7,688 nucleotides of DNA from Pseudomonadota bacterium (lineage in GTDB: Bacteria; Pseudomonadota; Gammaproteobacteria; JAKAQQ01), in NCBI GenBank assembly GCA_021819635.1, contig JAKAQQ010000030.1:1-7688 (forward strand), given 5' to 3'. Positions 1 to 6,753 of this stretch are shown one piece after another (position 1 is the first letter of the stretch; the number at the start of each line of letters is the position of its first letter). A program made the position numbers and the translations under genes. The notes beneath the pieces are model-generated. The model made no database searches and was not told where the DNA came from. It saw nothing but the letters and a program-made list of their open reading frames with translations.

Positions 1-1226
1 GCATCGACTTCGCCCGTCTCGAGCCCCAGCCCGGCGACGATCCACCTCCGTGGTTCTCGTTCGACGGGCCGCCCCGCGAGCGCCCGCGGCAGGTCTCGTG
101 CCATCTCACGCACACCCGGCCCGAGACGCACGAGATCATCCGCGCGGCTCTGGATCGCTCCCCGGTCTACGCCGGGCGGATCGCCGGGGTGGGCCCGCGC
201 TACTGCCCCTCGGTCGAGGACAAGGTTGTGCGTTTCCCCGACAAGGCGGGCCACCAGGTGTTTCTCGAGCCCGAGGGGCTTGAGACCACCGAGATCTACC
301 CGAACGGGGTCTCGACCAGCCTTCCCTACGAGGTGCAGGTCGCGTTTCTGCGCACAATTCCCGGCCTTGAGGCGGTCGTGGTGACCCGGCCCGGGTACGC
401 CGTCGAGTACGACTACCTCGATCCCCGCGATCTCCACCCTTGGCTCGAGAGCCGGGCCCTCGGGGGGTTGTTCCTGGCCGGCCAGATCAACGGCACGACC
501 GGCTACGAGGAGGCCGCCGCCCAAGGTCTCCTTGCCGGCCTGAACGCCGCCCGCCTTGCCCGGGGCCTCGCCCCCTGGTGGCCCGAGCGCGAGCGGGCGT
601 ATCTCGGGGTGCTCGTCGACGATCTTCTTACGCAGGGGGCTCCCGAGCCCTACCGGATGTTCACGAGTCGCGCCGAGTACCGTTTGTGGCTTCGCGAGGA
701 CAACGCCGACGAGCGGCTCACGCCCCGTGGGCGGGAGCTGGGACTCGTTGACGACGAGCGCTGGGCCGCATTCTCCCTCAAGCAGGAGCGGATCGGCCGC
801 GCCCTCGAGGCGCTCCCGCGCGCGCGGCTGGGCCCGGACGAGCCACGCACCGCCGCCGAGGTTCTCGCCCGTCCGGGGACCGACTACGAACATCTCCGCG
901 CCCGTCTTCCCGATCTTCCCGCTCTCGACCCCGAGGAGGCGCGCGGCGTCGGGATCCGCCTGCGGTACCGGGGCTACCTCGAACGTCAGCGGGCGGAGAT
1001 CGAACGCTGCCGCGAGTACGCCGCCGAACCCCTCCCCGAGGATCTCGACTACGCCCGCCTCCCCGGGCTGACCCACGAAGCGCGGACACGACTCCTCGAG
1101 CGCCGCCCGCGAACGGTTGCCGAGGCCTCACGCCTTCCGGGCATCACTCCGGCGGTGATCACGCTCCTTGTCGCGGCAAGCCGCCGGCGGGAGACGCGCG
1201 CCGCCCGTCTCTCCGAGCGGCCGTGA
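1..1226 (+). CDS. mnmG: tRNA uridine-5-carboxymethylaminomethyl(34) synthesis enzyme MnmG (GidA), 5'-truncated
   Basis: The frame is open from the window edge (first full codon at 3) to the TGA at 1224-1226, giving 407 residues of a family that is usually about 630 long. The N-terminal FAD-binding Rossmann part is therefore outside the window. What is visible matches MnmG throughout: [15 protein letters not shown] (from about 192) is one family signature, [16 protein letters not shown] (about 480-527) is the second, followed by [13 protein letters not shown] and LREDNAD. The C-terminal helical domain carries YRGYLERQ and ends with [13 protein letters not shown]. In the known family, MnmG with MnmE forms an FAD-, GTP- and folate-dependent complex that modifies the wobble uridine (cmnm5U34) of several tRNAs in the cytoplasm; the C-terminal domain contacts MnmE. 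The stop overlaps the next gene's GTG. In many gammaproteobacteria rsmG follows mnmG, but here it does not. The identity is very secure. Confidence 0.97.
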   Translation, partial: IDFARLEPQPGDDPPPWFSFDGPPRERPRQVSCHLTHTRPETHEIIRAALDRSPVYAGRIAGVGPRYCPSVEDKVVRFPDKAGHQVFLEPEGLETTEIYPNGVSTSLPYEVQVAFLRTIPGLEAVVVTRPGYAVEYDYLDPRDLHPWLESRALGGLFLAGQINGTTGYEEAAAQGLLAGLNAARLARGLAPWWPERERAYLGVLVDDLLTQGAPEPYRMFTSRAEYRLWLREDNADERLTPRGRELGLVDDERWAAFSLKQERIGRALEALPRARLGPDEPRTAAEVLARPGTDYEHLRARLPDLPALDPEEARGVGIRLRYRGYLERQRAEIERCREYAAEPLPEDLDYARLPGLTHEARTRLLERRPRTVAEASRLPGITPAVITLLVAASRRRETRAARLSERP

Positions 1227-2233
1227 ACGCGTCCCCGGTCGATCCCGACGTTCCCCTCCTCCTTCCCGGAGAAGAGGAACCCACGCCCCTCGTCGACGCC
1301 TTCGGCGTCGGCATCCTGGACGCGCACCACGTCCGCTCTGGTGTTCTTGCTTGCCACGTCTTGAGTTCAGGCCGGGATCTCGCGCTCGTCGACGTCGGCC
1401 CCAACCCCTCGGTGCCCCATGTCCTCGCCGGGCTGCGTCGCCTCGGTCTGGATCCCGCGGCGGTGACCCACCTCTTCGTCACCCACGTCCACCTTGATCA
1501 CGCCGGAGGCGTCGGAAGGATCCTCCCCGAGCTTCCCCGGGCACGGGTCTACGTCCATCCGGCGGGGGCGCGGCATCTGGCGCATCCGGCGCGGCTCGAG
1601 CAGGCCACGCGCGAGGTCTACGGGGACGCCCTTTACGAGCGCTACTTTGGTCCCCTCGTCCCGGTGCCCGAGGAGCGGCTCGTGAGCGTTGCCGACGACG
1701 AACGCCTCCCCTTCGGGACGACGACGCTGCGCGTCCTGCATACGCTGGGGCACGCGCGCCACCACTACTGCCTCCACGATGAGGAAGCCGGCACCCTGTT
1801 CGCGGGCGACAACTTCGGCATTGCCTACCGCGCGTTCGTGACCGAGCGCGGCTCGTTCGCGTTTCCGTCGACGACGCCGACCCAATTCGACCCCGAGGAG
1901 GCGCGCGCAAGTCTCGAGCGTCTTTTGGCGCTTGCCCCCCGGGCGCTCTACGTCGCTCACTACAGCCGCATCGACGAACCCGAACGCGTCGCCGGCGCGC
2001 TGGCTGCCGATCTTGAAGCGTACGTCACCCTTGCCCACGAGAACGCTTCGGAAGAGGCGGGTCCCGCGCGGGTGGCGCGCCTTCGGACGGCGCTTGCGGC
2101 GCACACGCGGACGCGTTTGCGGGCGCACCGCTGCGCGCTTGCCGAGGAGACGATCGACGCCCTCCTCGCCGCCGATCTCGAGCTCAACGCTCTCGGGCTT
2201 GAGCACTGGCTGGCCCGCCGCGCCCCCGCGTGA
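1223..2233 (+). CDS. MBL-fold metallo-hydrolase with C-terminal helical region
   Basis: This is a 336-residue protein of the metallo-beta-lactamase superfamily. The metal-binding set is complete: H88-x-H90-x-D92-H93 (in THVHLDH), H177 (in HTLGHARHH), D196 (in FAGDN) and H246 (in VAHYS). It should therefore be able to bind two metal ions, usually zinc or iron in this family, and act as a hydrolase. Residues from about 255 to the end are Ala/Leu/Arg-rich and look helical, ending [10 protein letters not shown]; this is an add-on to the core fold. No signal peptide or membrane segment is visible, so it is probably cytoplasmic. The start is GTG at 1223, chosen because it overlaps the mnmG stop (GTGA) and no ATG lies in this frame before the core; there is no strong Shine-Dalgarno, so translational coupling is likely. 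The substrate cannot be read from the sequence. Glyoxalase II-like thioester hydrolysis is one possibility given the CoA-related neighbours, but that is inference only. Confidence 0.9.
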   Translation: MNASPVDPDVPLLLPGEEEPTPLVDAFGVGILDAHHVRSGVLACHVLSSGRDLALVDVGPNPSVPHVLAGLRRLGLDPAAVTHLFVTHVHLDHAGGVGRILPELPRARVYVHPAGARHLAHPARLEQATREVYGDALYERYFGPLVPVPEERLVSVADDERLPFGTTTLRVLHTLGHARHHYCLHDEEAGTLFAGDNFGIAYRAFVTERGSFAFPSTTPTQFDPEEARASLERLLALAPRALYVAHYSRIDEPERVAGALAADLEAYVTLAHENASEEAGPARVARLRTALAAHTRTRLRAHRCALAEETIDALLAADLELNALGLEHWLARRAPA

Positions 2234-3255
2234 ACGGTTCCCTTCCCCCCGGGCGCGCCCTTCTCCTGAGTCTCGACGCAGGAGAGACACGGGCGCGGGT
2301 TGTCGTCCAGCCGCCCCCGTCCCCCGCGGAGGGAGAGCTTCTCGTCCGTGTCCTGTACTCGGCCGTGAACTACAAGGACGCGCTTGCGGTCAGCGGACGC
2401 GGACGGATCCTGCGCCGGAGTCCCCTCGTCGGCGGGATCGACGCCGCGGGCGTCGTCGTGACAAGCCGCGCCCCCGGTTGGTTGCCCGGGGCCGCCGTGG
2501 TGGCCGCCGGGTGCGGTCTCGGGGAGGAGCGGGACGGAGGCTACGCCGATTACGTTTGTGCGCCCGCCGATCTCTGGACCCGTCTTCCCGAAGGCCTCAC
2601 GCCGCGCACGGCCGCGGCGCTCGGCAGCGCCGGCCTCACCGCCGCCTTGGCGCTCGCGCGTCTCGAGGAAGCCGGCCTTCGGCCCGGGGAAGGGGAGGTC
2701 CTCATCACCGGGGCAAGCGGCGGCGTCGGCAGCTTCGCCGTTGATCTCTTCAGTCGGGTGGGGTACCGGGTGGTCGCCCTGAGCGGTCGGACGGTGCTGC
2801 GTGAGTACCTCACGACGCTTGGCGCTGTCGAGGTGCTGCCCCCTCCCGAGAGGTTGGAAGGACCGGCCGGACTCGCCTCGGCCCGCTGGGCGGGGGCGGT
2901 CGACAACGTGGGTGGACCCACGCTCGCTTGGCTCCTCGAGCGGGTTCGCCGCGGTGGCAAGGTCGCCGCGATCGGCATGGCGGCGGGCAGCACGGTCACG
3001 CTGAGCGTCTTTCCCTTCATCCTTCGCCAGGTCGATCTCCTCGGCGTAAATTCAACCGAGATCGATCCCGAGCGTCGGGCGTGGCTTTGGGACCGTCTTG
3101 CGGGTCCCTGGCGCCCCCCGCATCTCGACCTGATCGCGGCCCGCACCGTCGGCTTCGACGATCTGCCGCGGGCCGTTGACGACGTGCTCGAGCGACGCCA
3201 CCGCGGGCGCATCGTCGTCCGTCTTGGCGCCGGAGTCGCGGAGCCCGCGTGCTAG
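2230..3255 (+). CDS. acuI: Acrylyl-CoA reductase (NADPH), AcuI/YhdH family quinone oxidoreductase
   Basis: This is a 341-residue medium-chain dehydrogenase/reductase without structural or catalytic zinc ligands. It follows E. coli YhdH along its length: ALLL (10-13), VNYKDAL (46-52), GGIDAAG (68-74), the nucleotide-binding loop TGASGGVGS (160-168), SGR (185-187, at the position expected to contact the NADPH 2'-phosphate), WAGAVDNVGG (220-229), FPFILR (261-266) and a closing RGRIVV (325-330). Characterised members reduce acrylyl-CoA to propionyl-CoA using NADPH in the cytoplasm. The start is GTG at 2230 in a GTGA overlap with the upstream hydrolase gene; no Shine-Dalgarno is evident, and the ALLL segment falls where family members begin, which supports this start. 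The gene stops 38 bases before prpB, so its product, propionyl-CoA, would feed the methylcitrate genes next door. The family call is secure; the exact substrate in this organism is inferred. Confidence 0.92.
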   Translation: MNGSLPPGRALLLSLDAGETRARVVVQPPPSPAEGELLVRVLYSAVNYKDALAVSGRGRILRRSPLVGGIDAAGVVVTSRAPGWLPGAAVVAAGCGLGEERDGGYADYVCAPADLWTRLPEGLTPRTAAALGSAGLTAALALARLEEAGLRPGEGEVLITGASGGVGSFAVDLFSRVGYRVVALSGRTVLREYLTTLGAVEVLPPPERLEGPAGLASARWAGAVDNVGGPTLAWLLERVRRGGKVAAIGMAAGSTVTLSVFPFILRQVDLLGVNSTEIDPERRAWLWDRLAGPWRPPHLDLIAARTVGFDDLPRAVDDVLERRHRGRIVVRLGAGVAEPAC

Positions 3256-3258
3256 AAT
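3250..3258 (+). promoter_or_regulatory. Candidate extended -10 promoter for prpBCD
   Basis: TGCTAGAAT matches the extended -10 pattern TGn-TATAAT with a single mismatch in the hexamer (TAGAAT at 3253-3258). It stands out in a region of about 70% GC. A weak -35-like TTGGCG lies at 3224-3229, but the spacer of 23 bases is too long, so activity would rest on the extended -10 or on an activator. The hexamer includes the acuI TAG stop (3253-3255). Transcription would begin near 3265, giving a leader of about 29 bases before the prpB ATG. This is pattern recognition only. Confidence 0.45.
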
Positions 3259-3293
3259 CGGAAGCGTTCTCCGCCCCCGTGTGATCGTCCCCC

Positions 3294-4196
3294 ATGACGA
3301 GGATTCCTTCGCTCCGTGACGCGCTTGCCGAGGAGCGACCCCTGCAGGTCGTGGGCGTCGTCAACGCCTATTGCGCCCTTCTGGCCCGGCGGGCGGGCTT
3401 CCGCGCCCTCTACCTCTCGGGGGCCGGGGTGGCCAACGCCGACCTCGGTGTTCCGGACCTCGCCATCACCACGCTCCACGACGTGGTGACGCAGGTTGAC
3501 CGTATCACTTCCGCCGTCGACCTCCCGCTCCTGGTGGATGCCGACACCGGTTTTGGGTCGGCCTTCAACATCGCCCGCACCGTGCGTGCGCTCGAACGGG
3601 CGGGAGCCGCCGGTCTTCACCTCGAAGATCAGGTCGCGGCCAAGCGTTGCGGGCACCGCCCGGGCAAGAGACTGGTCCCCGCCCGGGAGATGGTCGACCG
3701 CCTCAGGGCCGCCGTCGACGCCCGCGGCGAGCGCACGTTCGTGATCATGGCGCGTACCGACGCGGCCTCGGTCGACGGGCTCGAAGCGGCGATCGACCGC
3801 GCCCGCCTCTACGTCGAGGCCGGCGCCGACATGATCTTCGCCGAGGCGCTTGCGGACGAGGCGGCCTTCGCGCGCTTCACCGCCGCCGTGCCGGTGCCCG
3901 TCCTCGCCAACATGACCGAGTTTGGCCGCACACCGCTTCTCGACCGCGCGACGCTCGATCGCCTCGGGGTCGCCCTCGTCCTCTACCCGCTCACGGCTTT
4001 TCGCGCCATGAGCGCCGCGGCCCGCCACGTCTACGAGGTCCTGCGTCGTGACGGGCACCAGCGGGCGCTCCTCGGGGGGCTGCAGACACGCGAGGAACTT
4101 TACGAGGTCCTGGATTATCACGCCTACGAACGCCGACTCGACGCCCTCTTCGGGGCGGCCGAGAGCGATGGCCCACACGAGGAGACGACGCGATGA
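3294..4196 (+). CDS. prpB: 2-methylisocitrate lyase PrpB
   Basis: This is a 300-residue member of the isocitrate lyase/PEP mutase superfamily, close to the roughly 296 residues of E. coli PrpB and alignable nearly end to end. It contains PLQVVG (16-21), SGAGVA (42-47), the Mg2+-binding VDADTGFG (81-88; D82 and D84), LHLEDQ (108-113), the catalytic-loop KRCGHRPGK (117-125, with C119 as the active-site cysteine), IMARTDA (151-157) and YPLTAFRAM (231-239). The enzyme cleaves 2-methylisocitrate to pyruvate and succinate, the last step of the methylcitrate cycle, in the cytoplasm. The start is the first in-frame ATG after an in-frame TGA at 3282-3284. There is no convincing Shine-Dalgarno upstream (the bases just before ATG are CCCCC), which is unusual for the first gene of an operon. 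The gene ends in an ATGA overlap with prpC. The KRCGHR form and operon context favour PrpB over isocitrate lyase or oxaloacetate decarboxylase relatives. Confidence 0.96.
   Translation: MTRIPSLRDALAEERPLQVVGVVNAYCALLARRAGFRALYLSGAGVANADLGVPDLAITTLHDVVTQVDRITSAVDLPLLVDADTGFGSAFNIARTVRALERAGAAGLHLEDQVAAKRCGHRPGKRLVPAREMVDRLRAAVDARGERTFVIMARTDAASVDGLEAAIDRARLYVEAGADMIFAEALADEAAFARFTAAVPVPVLANMTEFGRTPLLDRATLDRLGVALVLYPLTAFRAMSAAARHVYEVLRRDGHQRALLGGLQTREELYEVLDYHAYERRLDALFGAAESDGPHEETTR
4179..4184 (+). promoter_or_regulatory. Shine-Dalgarno for prpC
   Basis: GAGGAG lies inside the last codons of prpB, 8 bases before the prpC ATG at 4193. Together with the ATGA overlap it supports this start for prpC and suggests reinitiation or coupled translation from prpB. 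Confidence 0.75.
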
Positions 4197-5317
4197 CGAA
4201 ACCCCCAGCCAAGACCGGCGGATTGGCCGGTGTCACGGCCGGCGAGACAGCCATATCAACGGTTGGCAAGGAGGGCGTGGGTCTGACCTACCGCGGCTAC
4301 GCGATCGAGGACCTTGCGGCCCACGCCACCTTCGAGGAGGTGCTCTACCTCCTTCTGGAAGGGCGCCTTCCGACGCGCACGGAACGTGAGGACTACGAAC
4401 GGCGGCTAGCCGCCGCCGCGGCGCTGCCCGCCTCACTGGCCCTTGTGCTCGAGAAAATCCCGGCCTCGACTCACCCGATGGATGTCTTGCGCACCGGGCT
4501 TTCCATGCTCGGCTGCCTCGAGCCCGAAGGGGAGTTCTCGCGCCTGAACACCTCGGCCCTGCGGGCGGTGGCCCTCGCGCCCGCGATCCTTCTTTACTGG
4601 TTCCGTCATCACCGCGACGGCCGCCGCCTCGAGACGAACGCGGGCGCGGGGCGGGTTGCCCGTCACTTTCTCACGCTCCTTCACGATCGCCCTCCCACGG
4701 CCGAGCACGAGCGTGCCCTCGACGTTTCGCTCATCCTTTATGCCGAGCACGAATTCAACGCCTCGACCTTTGCCGCCCGCGTCTGCGCGGGGACGCTCTC
4801 CGACTACCATTCGTGCATCACGGCGGCGGTGGGCACGCTGCGCGGTCCCCTGCACGGCGGGGCCAACGAGGCGGCCATGGAGCTCATCGAGCGCTTCGCC
4901 TCCCCGGAGGAGGCCACACGCGGCGTGCACGAAGCGCTGGCCCGCAAGGAGAAGATCATGGGTTTCGGGCACCGCGTTTACCGCGATCACGACCCGAGGC
5001 ACGCCGTGATCAAGGAATGGTCGCGTCGCCTGGCCGCCCAGGCCGGGGACCGTCGTCTGTTTCCCGTTTCGGAGGCGATCGAGAGCGTCATGTGGGATGA
5101 GAAGCGGCTCTTTCCCAACCTCGATTTCTACAGCGCAACGGCCTACCACTTCCTCGGCATTCCGACCCTGCTCTTCACCCCGATCTTCGTGTGCGCGCGC
5201 TTGAGCGGCTGGTCGGCGCACGTGGCCGAACAGCGGGCGAACAACCGCCTCATCCGCCCCGACGCGGCCTACGTCGGACCCGACCCCCGCCCGTACCCCA
5301 AGGAAGGAGCCCGATGA
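4193..5317 (+). CDS. prpC: 2-methylcitrate synthase PrpC
   Basis: This is a 374-residue citrate synthase-superfamily protein of the short PrpC type (E. coli PrpC is 389). The N-terminus [18 protein letters not shown] (9-26) and [12 protein letters not shown] (31-42) are characteristic of methylcitrate synthases. The catalytic residues are present: H221 in GPLHGGANE (218-226), H260 in GFGHRVY (257-263) and D311 in NLDFYSA (309-315). EHEFNAS (185-191) adds the substrate-binding histidine region. The reaction is propionyl-CoA + oxaloacetate + H2O to 2-methylcitrate + CoA. These enzymes often keep some citrate synthase activity. The start ATG at 4193 overlaps the prpB stop and has a good Shine-Dalgarno. 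The C-terminus [15 protein letters not shown] is a family-like ending, so the protein is complete. The stop overlaps the prpD ATG. Position between prpB and prpD separates it from a housekeeping gltA. Confidence 0.96.
   Translation: MTKPPAKTGGLAGVTAGETAISTVGKEGVGLTYRGYAIEDLAAHATFEEVLYLLLEGRLPTRTEREDYERRLAAAAALPASLALVLEKIPASTHPMDVLRTGLSMLGCLEPEGEFSRLNTSALRAVALAPAILLYWFRHHRDGRRLETNAGAGRVARHFLTLLHDRPPTAEHERALDVSLILYAEHEFNASTFAARVCAGTLSDYHSCITAAVGTLRGPLHGGANEAAMELIERFASPEEATRGVHEALARKEKIMGFGHRVYRDHDPRHAVIKEWSRRLAAQAGDRRLFPVSEAIESVMWDEKRLFPNLDFYSATAYHFLGIPTLLFTPIFVCARLSGWSAHVAEQRANNRLIRPDAAYVGPDPRPYPKEGAR
5301..5309 (+). promoter_or_regulatory. Shine-Dalgarno for prpD
   Basis: AGGAAGGAG ends 4 bases before the ATG at 5314. 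It contains two overlapping AGGA/GGAG cores, the strongest ribosome-binding sequence in the window. It fixes the prpD start at 5314 even though the same frame is open from an ATG at 5191 inside prpC. Confidence 0.8.
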
Positions 5318-6732
5318 GCGCGAACCCCGCCTACGATCCGCTGCTCGTCGCGATCGCCCGCTACGTCCACGGGCCGGAGGCGGGAGGGGAGGAAGCGTTC
5401 CGCAACGCCCGCATCTCGCTGGCCGACGCCCTGGGTTGCGGCTGGCGGGCGCTGGCCCTTCCCGCCTGCCGGCGTGTCCTGCCGCCGCTGTCCACCGTCG
5501 GCGTGCCCGCGGAGGGACTCCCGGTCCCGGGGCTCCGCGACCGGCTTGATCCGGTCCAGGCGGCCTTTGCTCTCGGAACGATGGTGCGCTGGCTCGACTA
5601 CAACGACACCTGGCTCGCCCGTGAATGGGGGCACCCCTCCGACAACCTGGGCGGTCTTTGGGCCGCGGCTCTCCTGCGCGGACGCGAGACACCAGCGACG
5701 GTCACGACCGTGCGGGCGCTCCTCGCCGCCCTCATCAAGGCTTATGAAATCCAGGGCGTTCTCGCCCTCGGGACGGCGCTCAACCTTTACGGATTCGATC
5801 ACGTCTTCTACGTCCGCCTGGCGACCACGGCCGCGGCCTCGGTGCTGCTTGGCGCGGACGAGGAGGCAACGCTCCGCGCGCTCTCGAACGCGGTCGTCGA
5901 CGGGGCGGCGCTGCGCACCTACCGTCATGCCCCCAACACCGGATCGCGGAAATCCTGGGCGGCAGGCGACGCGACCGCGCGCGGGCTCTGGCACGTGCTT
6001 CTTGCCCGGCGCGGGGAAATGGGTTACCCGCAGGCGTTGAGCACGTCGACCTGGGGGTTTGAGGACGCCGTTTCCCGCGGGGAGCGGCTCACCCTGCCTC
6101 GCCCCTTGGGTTCGTACGTGATGGAGAACATCCTCTACAAGGTCTCCTACCCGGCCGAGTTTCACGCCCAGACCGCGGTCGAGGCGGCGGTGGCCCTGCA
6201 CGCTGAAATCGGCGGGCGGGCCGAGGAGATCGAGCGCGTCGAGATCGAGACACAAGAGGCCGGCATGCGCATCATCAACAAGACCGGCCCCCTGCGCAAT
6301 CCCGCCGACCGCGACCACTGCCTTCAGTACATGGTGGCCGTCGGGCTCCTGCGTGGCGCCCTCACGGTCGAGGATTACGAGGACGAGCGGGCCCGGGATC
6401 CCCGCATCGACGCGTTGCGTGAGCGGATGGCCGTGCGCGAGAATCCGGCGTTCACCCGTGATTATCACGACCCCGACAAGCGCACCATCCCCAACGCCGT
6501 CCATCTCGTCATGCGCGATGGCCGGCGCCACGAACGGCTCGTCGCTGCTCCTCTCGGACACCGCTCCCGCCGCGACGAGGCGCGCCCCCTCCTGATCGAG
6601 AAGTTCCTCCGCAACGCGGTCACGGCCCTTCCCGTGGAGCGCGTCGAGCGCTTGGCGGCGCTCTGCTTCGGGTCGGGCGCGGAGCTCGACACGATGACGG
6701 TGGAGGACTTCGCCGCCCTCCTCACCGTCTAA
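5314..6732 (+). CDS. prpD: 2-methylcitrate dehydratase PrpD (MmgE/PrpD family)
   Basis: This is a 472-residue MmgE/PrpD-family protein, close to the roughly 480 residues usual for PrpD. Diagnostic stretches are RWLDYNDTW (92-100), WGHPSDNLGG (105-114), KSWAAGDATARG (213-224), YPAEFHAQTAVEAA (279-292), DRDHCLQYM (332-340) and the C-terminal APLGHRSRRDEA (412-423), all of which I recognise from E. coli PrpD. It dehydrates 2-methylcitrate to 2-methyl-cis-aconitate without an iron-sulfur cluster; a separate aconitase then makes 2-methylisocitrate for PrpB. The chosen start at 5314 has a strong Shine-Dalgarno and an ATGA overlap with prpC. The longer frame from 5191 would add 41 Arg/Pro-rich residues without family similarity, so it is rejected. 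The frame stops at TAA 6730-6732, eight bases before the next candidate start. Confidence 0.96.
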   Translation: MSANPAYDPLLVAIARYVHGPEAGGEEAFRNARISLADALGCGWRALALPACRRVLPPLSTVGVPAEGLPVPGLRDRLDPVQAAFALGTMVRWLDYNDTWLAREWGHPSDNLGGLWAAALLRGRETPATVTTVRALLAALIKAYEIQGVLALGTALNLYGFDHVFYVRLATTAAASVLLGADEEATLRALSNAVVDGAALRTYRHAPNTGSRKSWAAGDATARGLWHVLLARRGEMGYPQALSTSTWGFEDAVSRGERLTLPRPLGSYVMENILYKVSYPAEFHAQTAVEAAVALHAEIGGRAEEIERVEIETQEAGMRIINKTGPLRNPADRDHCLQYMVAVGLLRGALTVEDYEDERARDPRIDALRERMAVRENPAFTRDYHDPDKRTIPNAVHLVMRDGRRHERLVAAPLGHRSRRDEARPLLIEKFLRNAVTALPVERVERLAALCFGSGAELDTMTVEDFAALLTV

Positions 6733-6753
6733 GGGGCTGGGTGGCGAAGCCCC
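6733..6753 (+). repeat. Inverted repeat (hairpin) enclosing the start of the last gene
   Basis: GGGGCT (6733-6738) is perfectly complementary to AGCCCC (6748-6753), leaving a 9-base loop that contains the candidate GTG start codon (6741-6743). The all-but-one G/C stem begins directly after the prpD stop. No T-run follows it (the next bases are CCCCGACGAAG), so it does not look like a standard intrinsic terminator. It could hold back translation of the downstream frame, because the purine-rich AAGGGG that would serve as Shine-Dalgarno is partly in the stem. A short GC stem can also arise by chance at this base composition. Confidence 0.5.

Noticed and set aside
1367..2290. Minus-strand open frame of 307 codons opposite the MBL gene, and a similar one at 3252-4178 opposite prpB
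   Set aside because: Shadows of conserved + strand genes with intact catalytic motifs; no family similarity in the antisense products.
1932..2744. 270-codon + strand frame spanning the MBL/acuI junction
   Set aside because: Arg/Pro/Ser-rich product in the wrong frame relative to two well-supported genes.
3224..3258. Classical sigma70 promoter with a -35 at TTGGCG
   Set aside because: The spacer to TAGAAT would be 23 bases, too long for a standard -35/-10 pair; only the extended -10 element is kept as a candidate.
5191..5313. Longer prpD frame starting at ATG 5191
   Set aside because: The extra 41 residues are Arg/Pro-rich shadow of prpC, without similarity to PrpD, while ATG 5314 has a strong Shine-Dalgarno and an ATGA overlap.
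4433..6561. Long minus-strand open frames (4433-5692 and 5269-6561, over 400 codons each)
   Set aside because: They lie opposite prpC and prpD, whose products are clearly recognisable. At about 70% GC, antisense frames stay open because stop codons are rare; the proteins are low-complexity Arg/Gly-rich or resemble no family.
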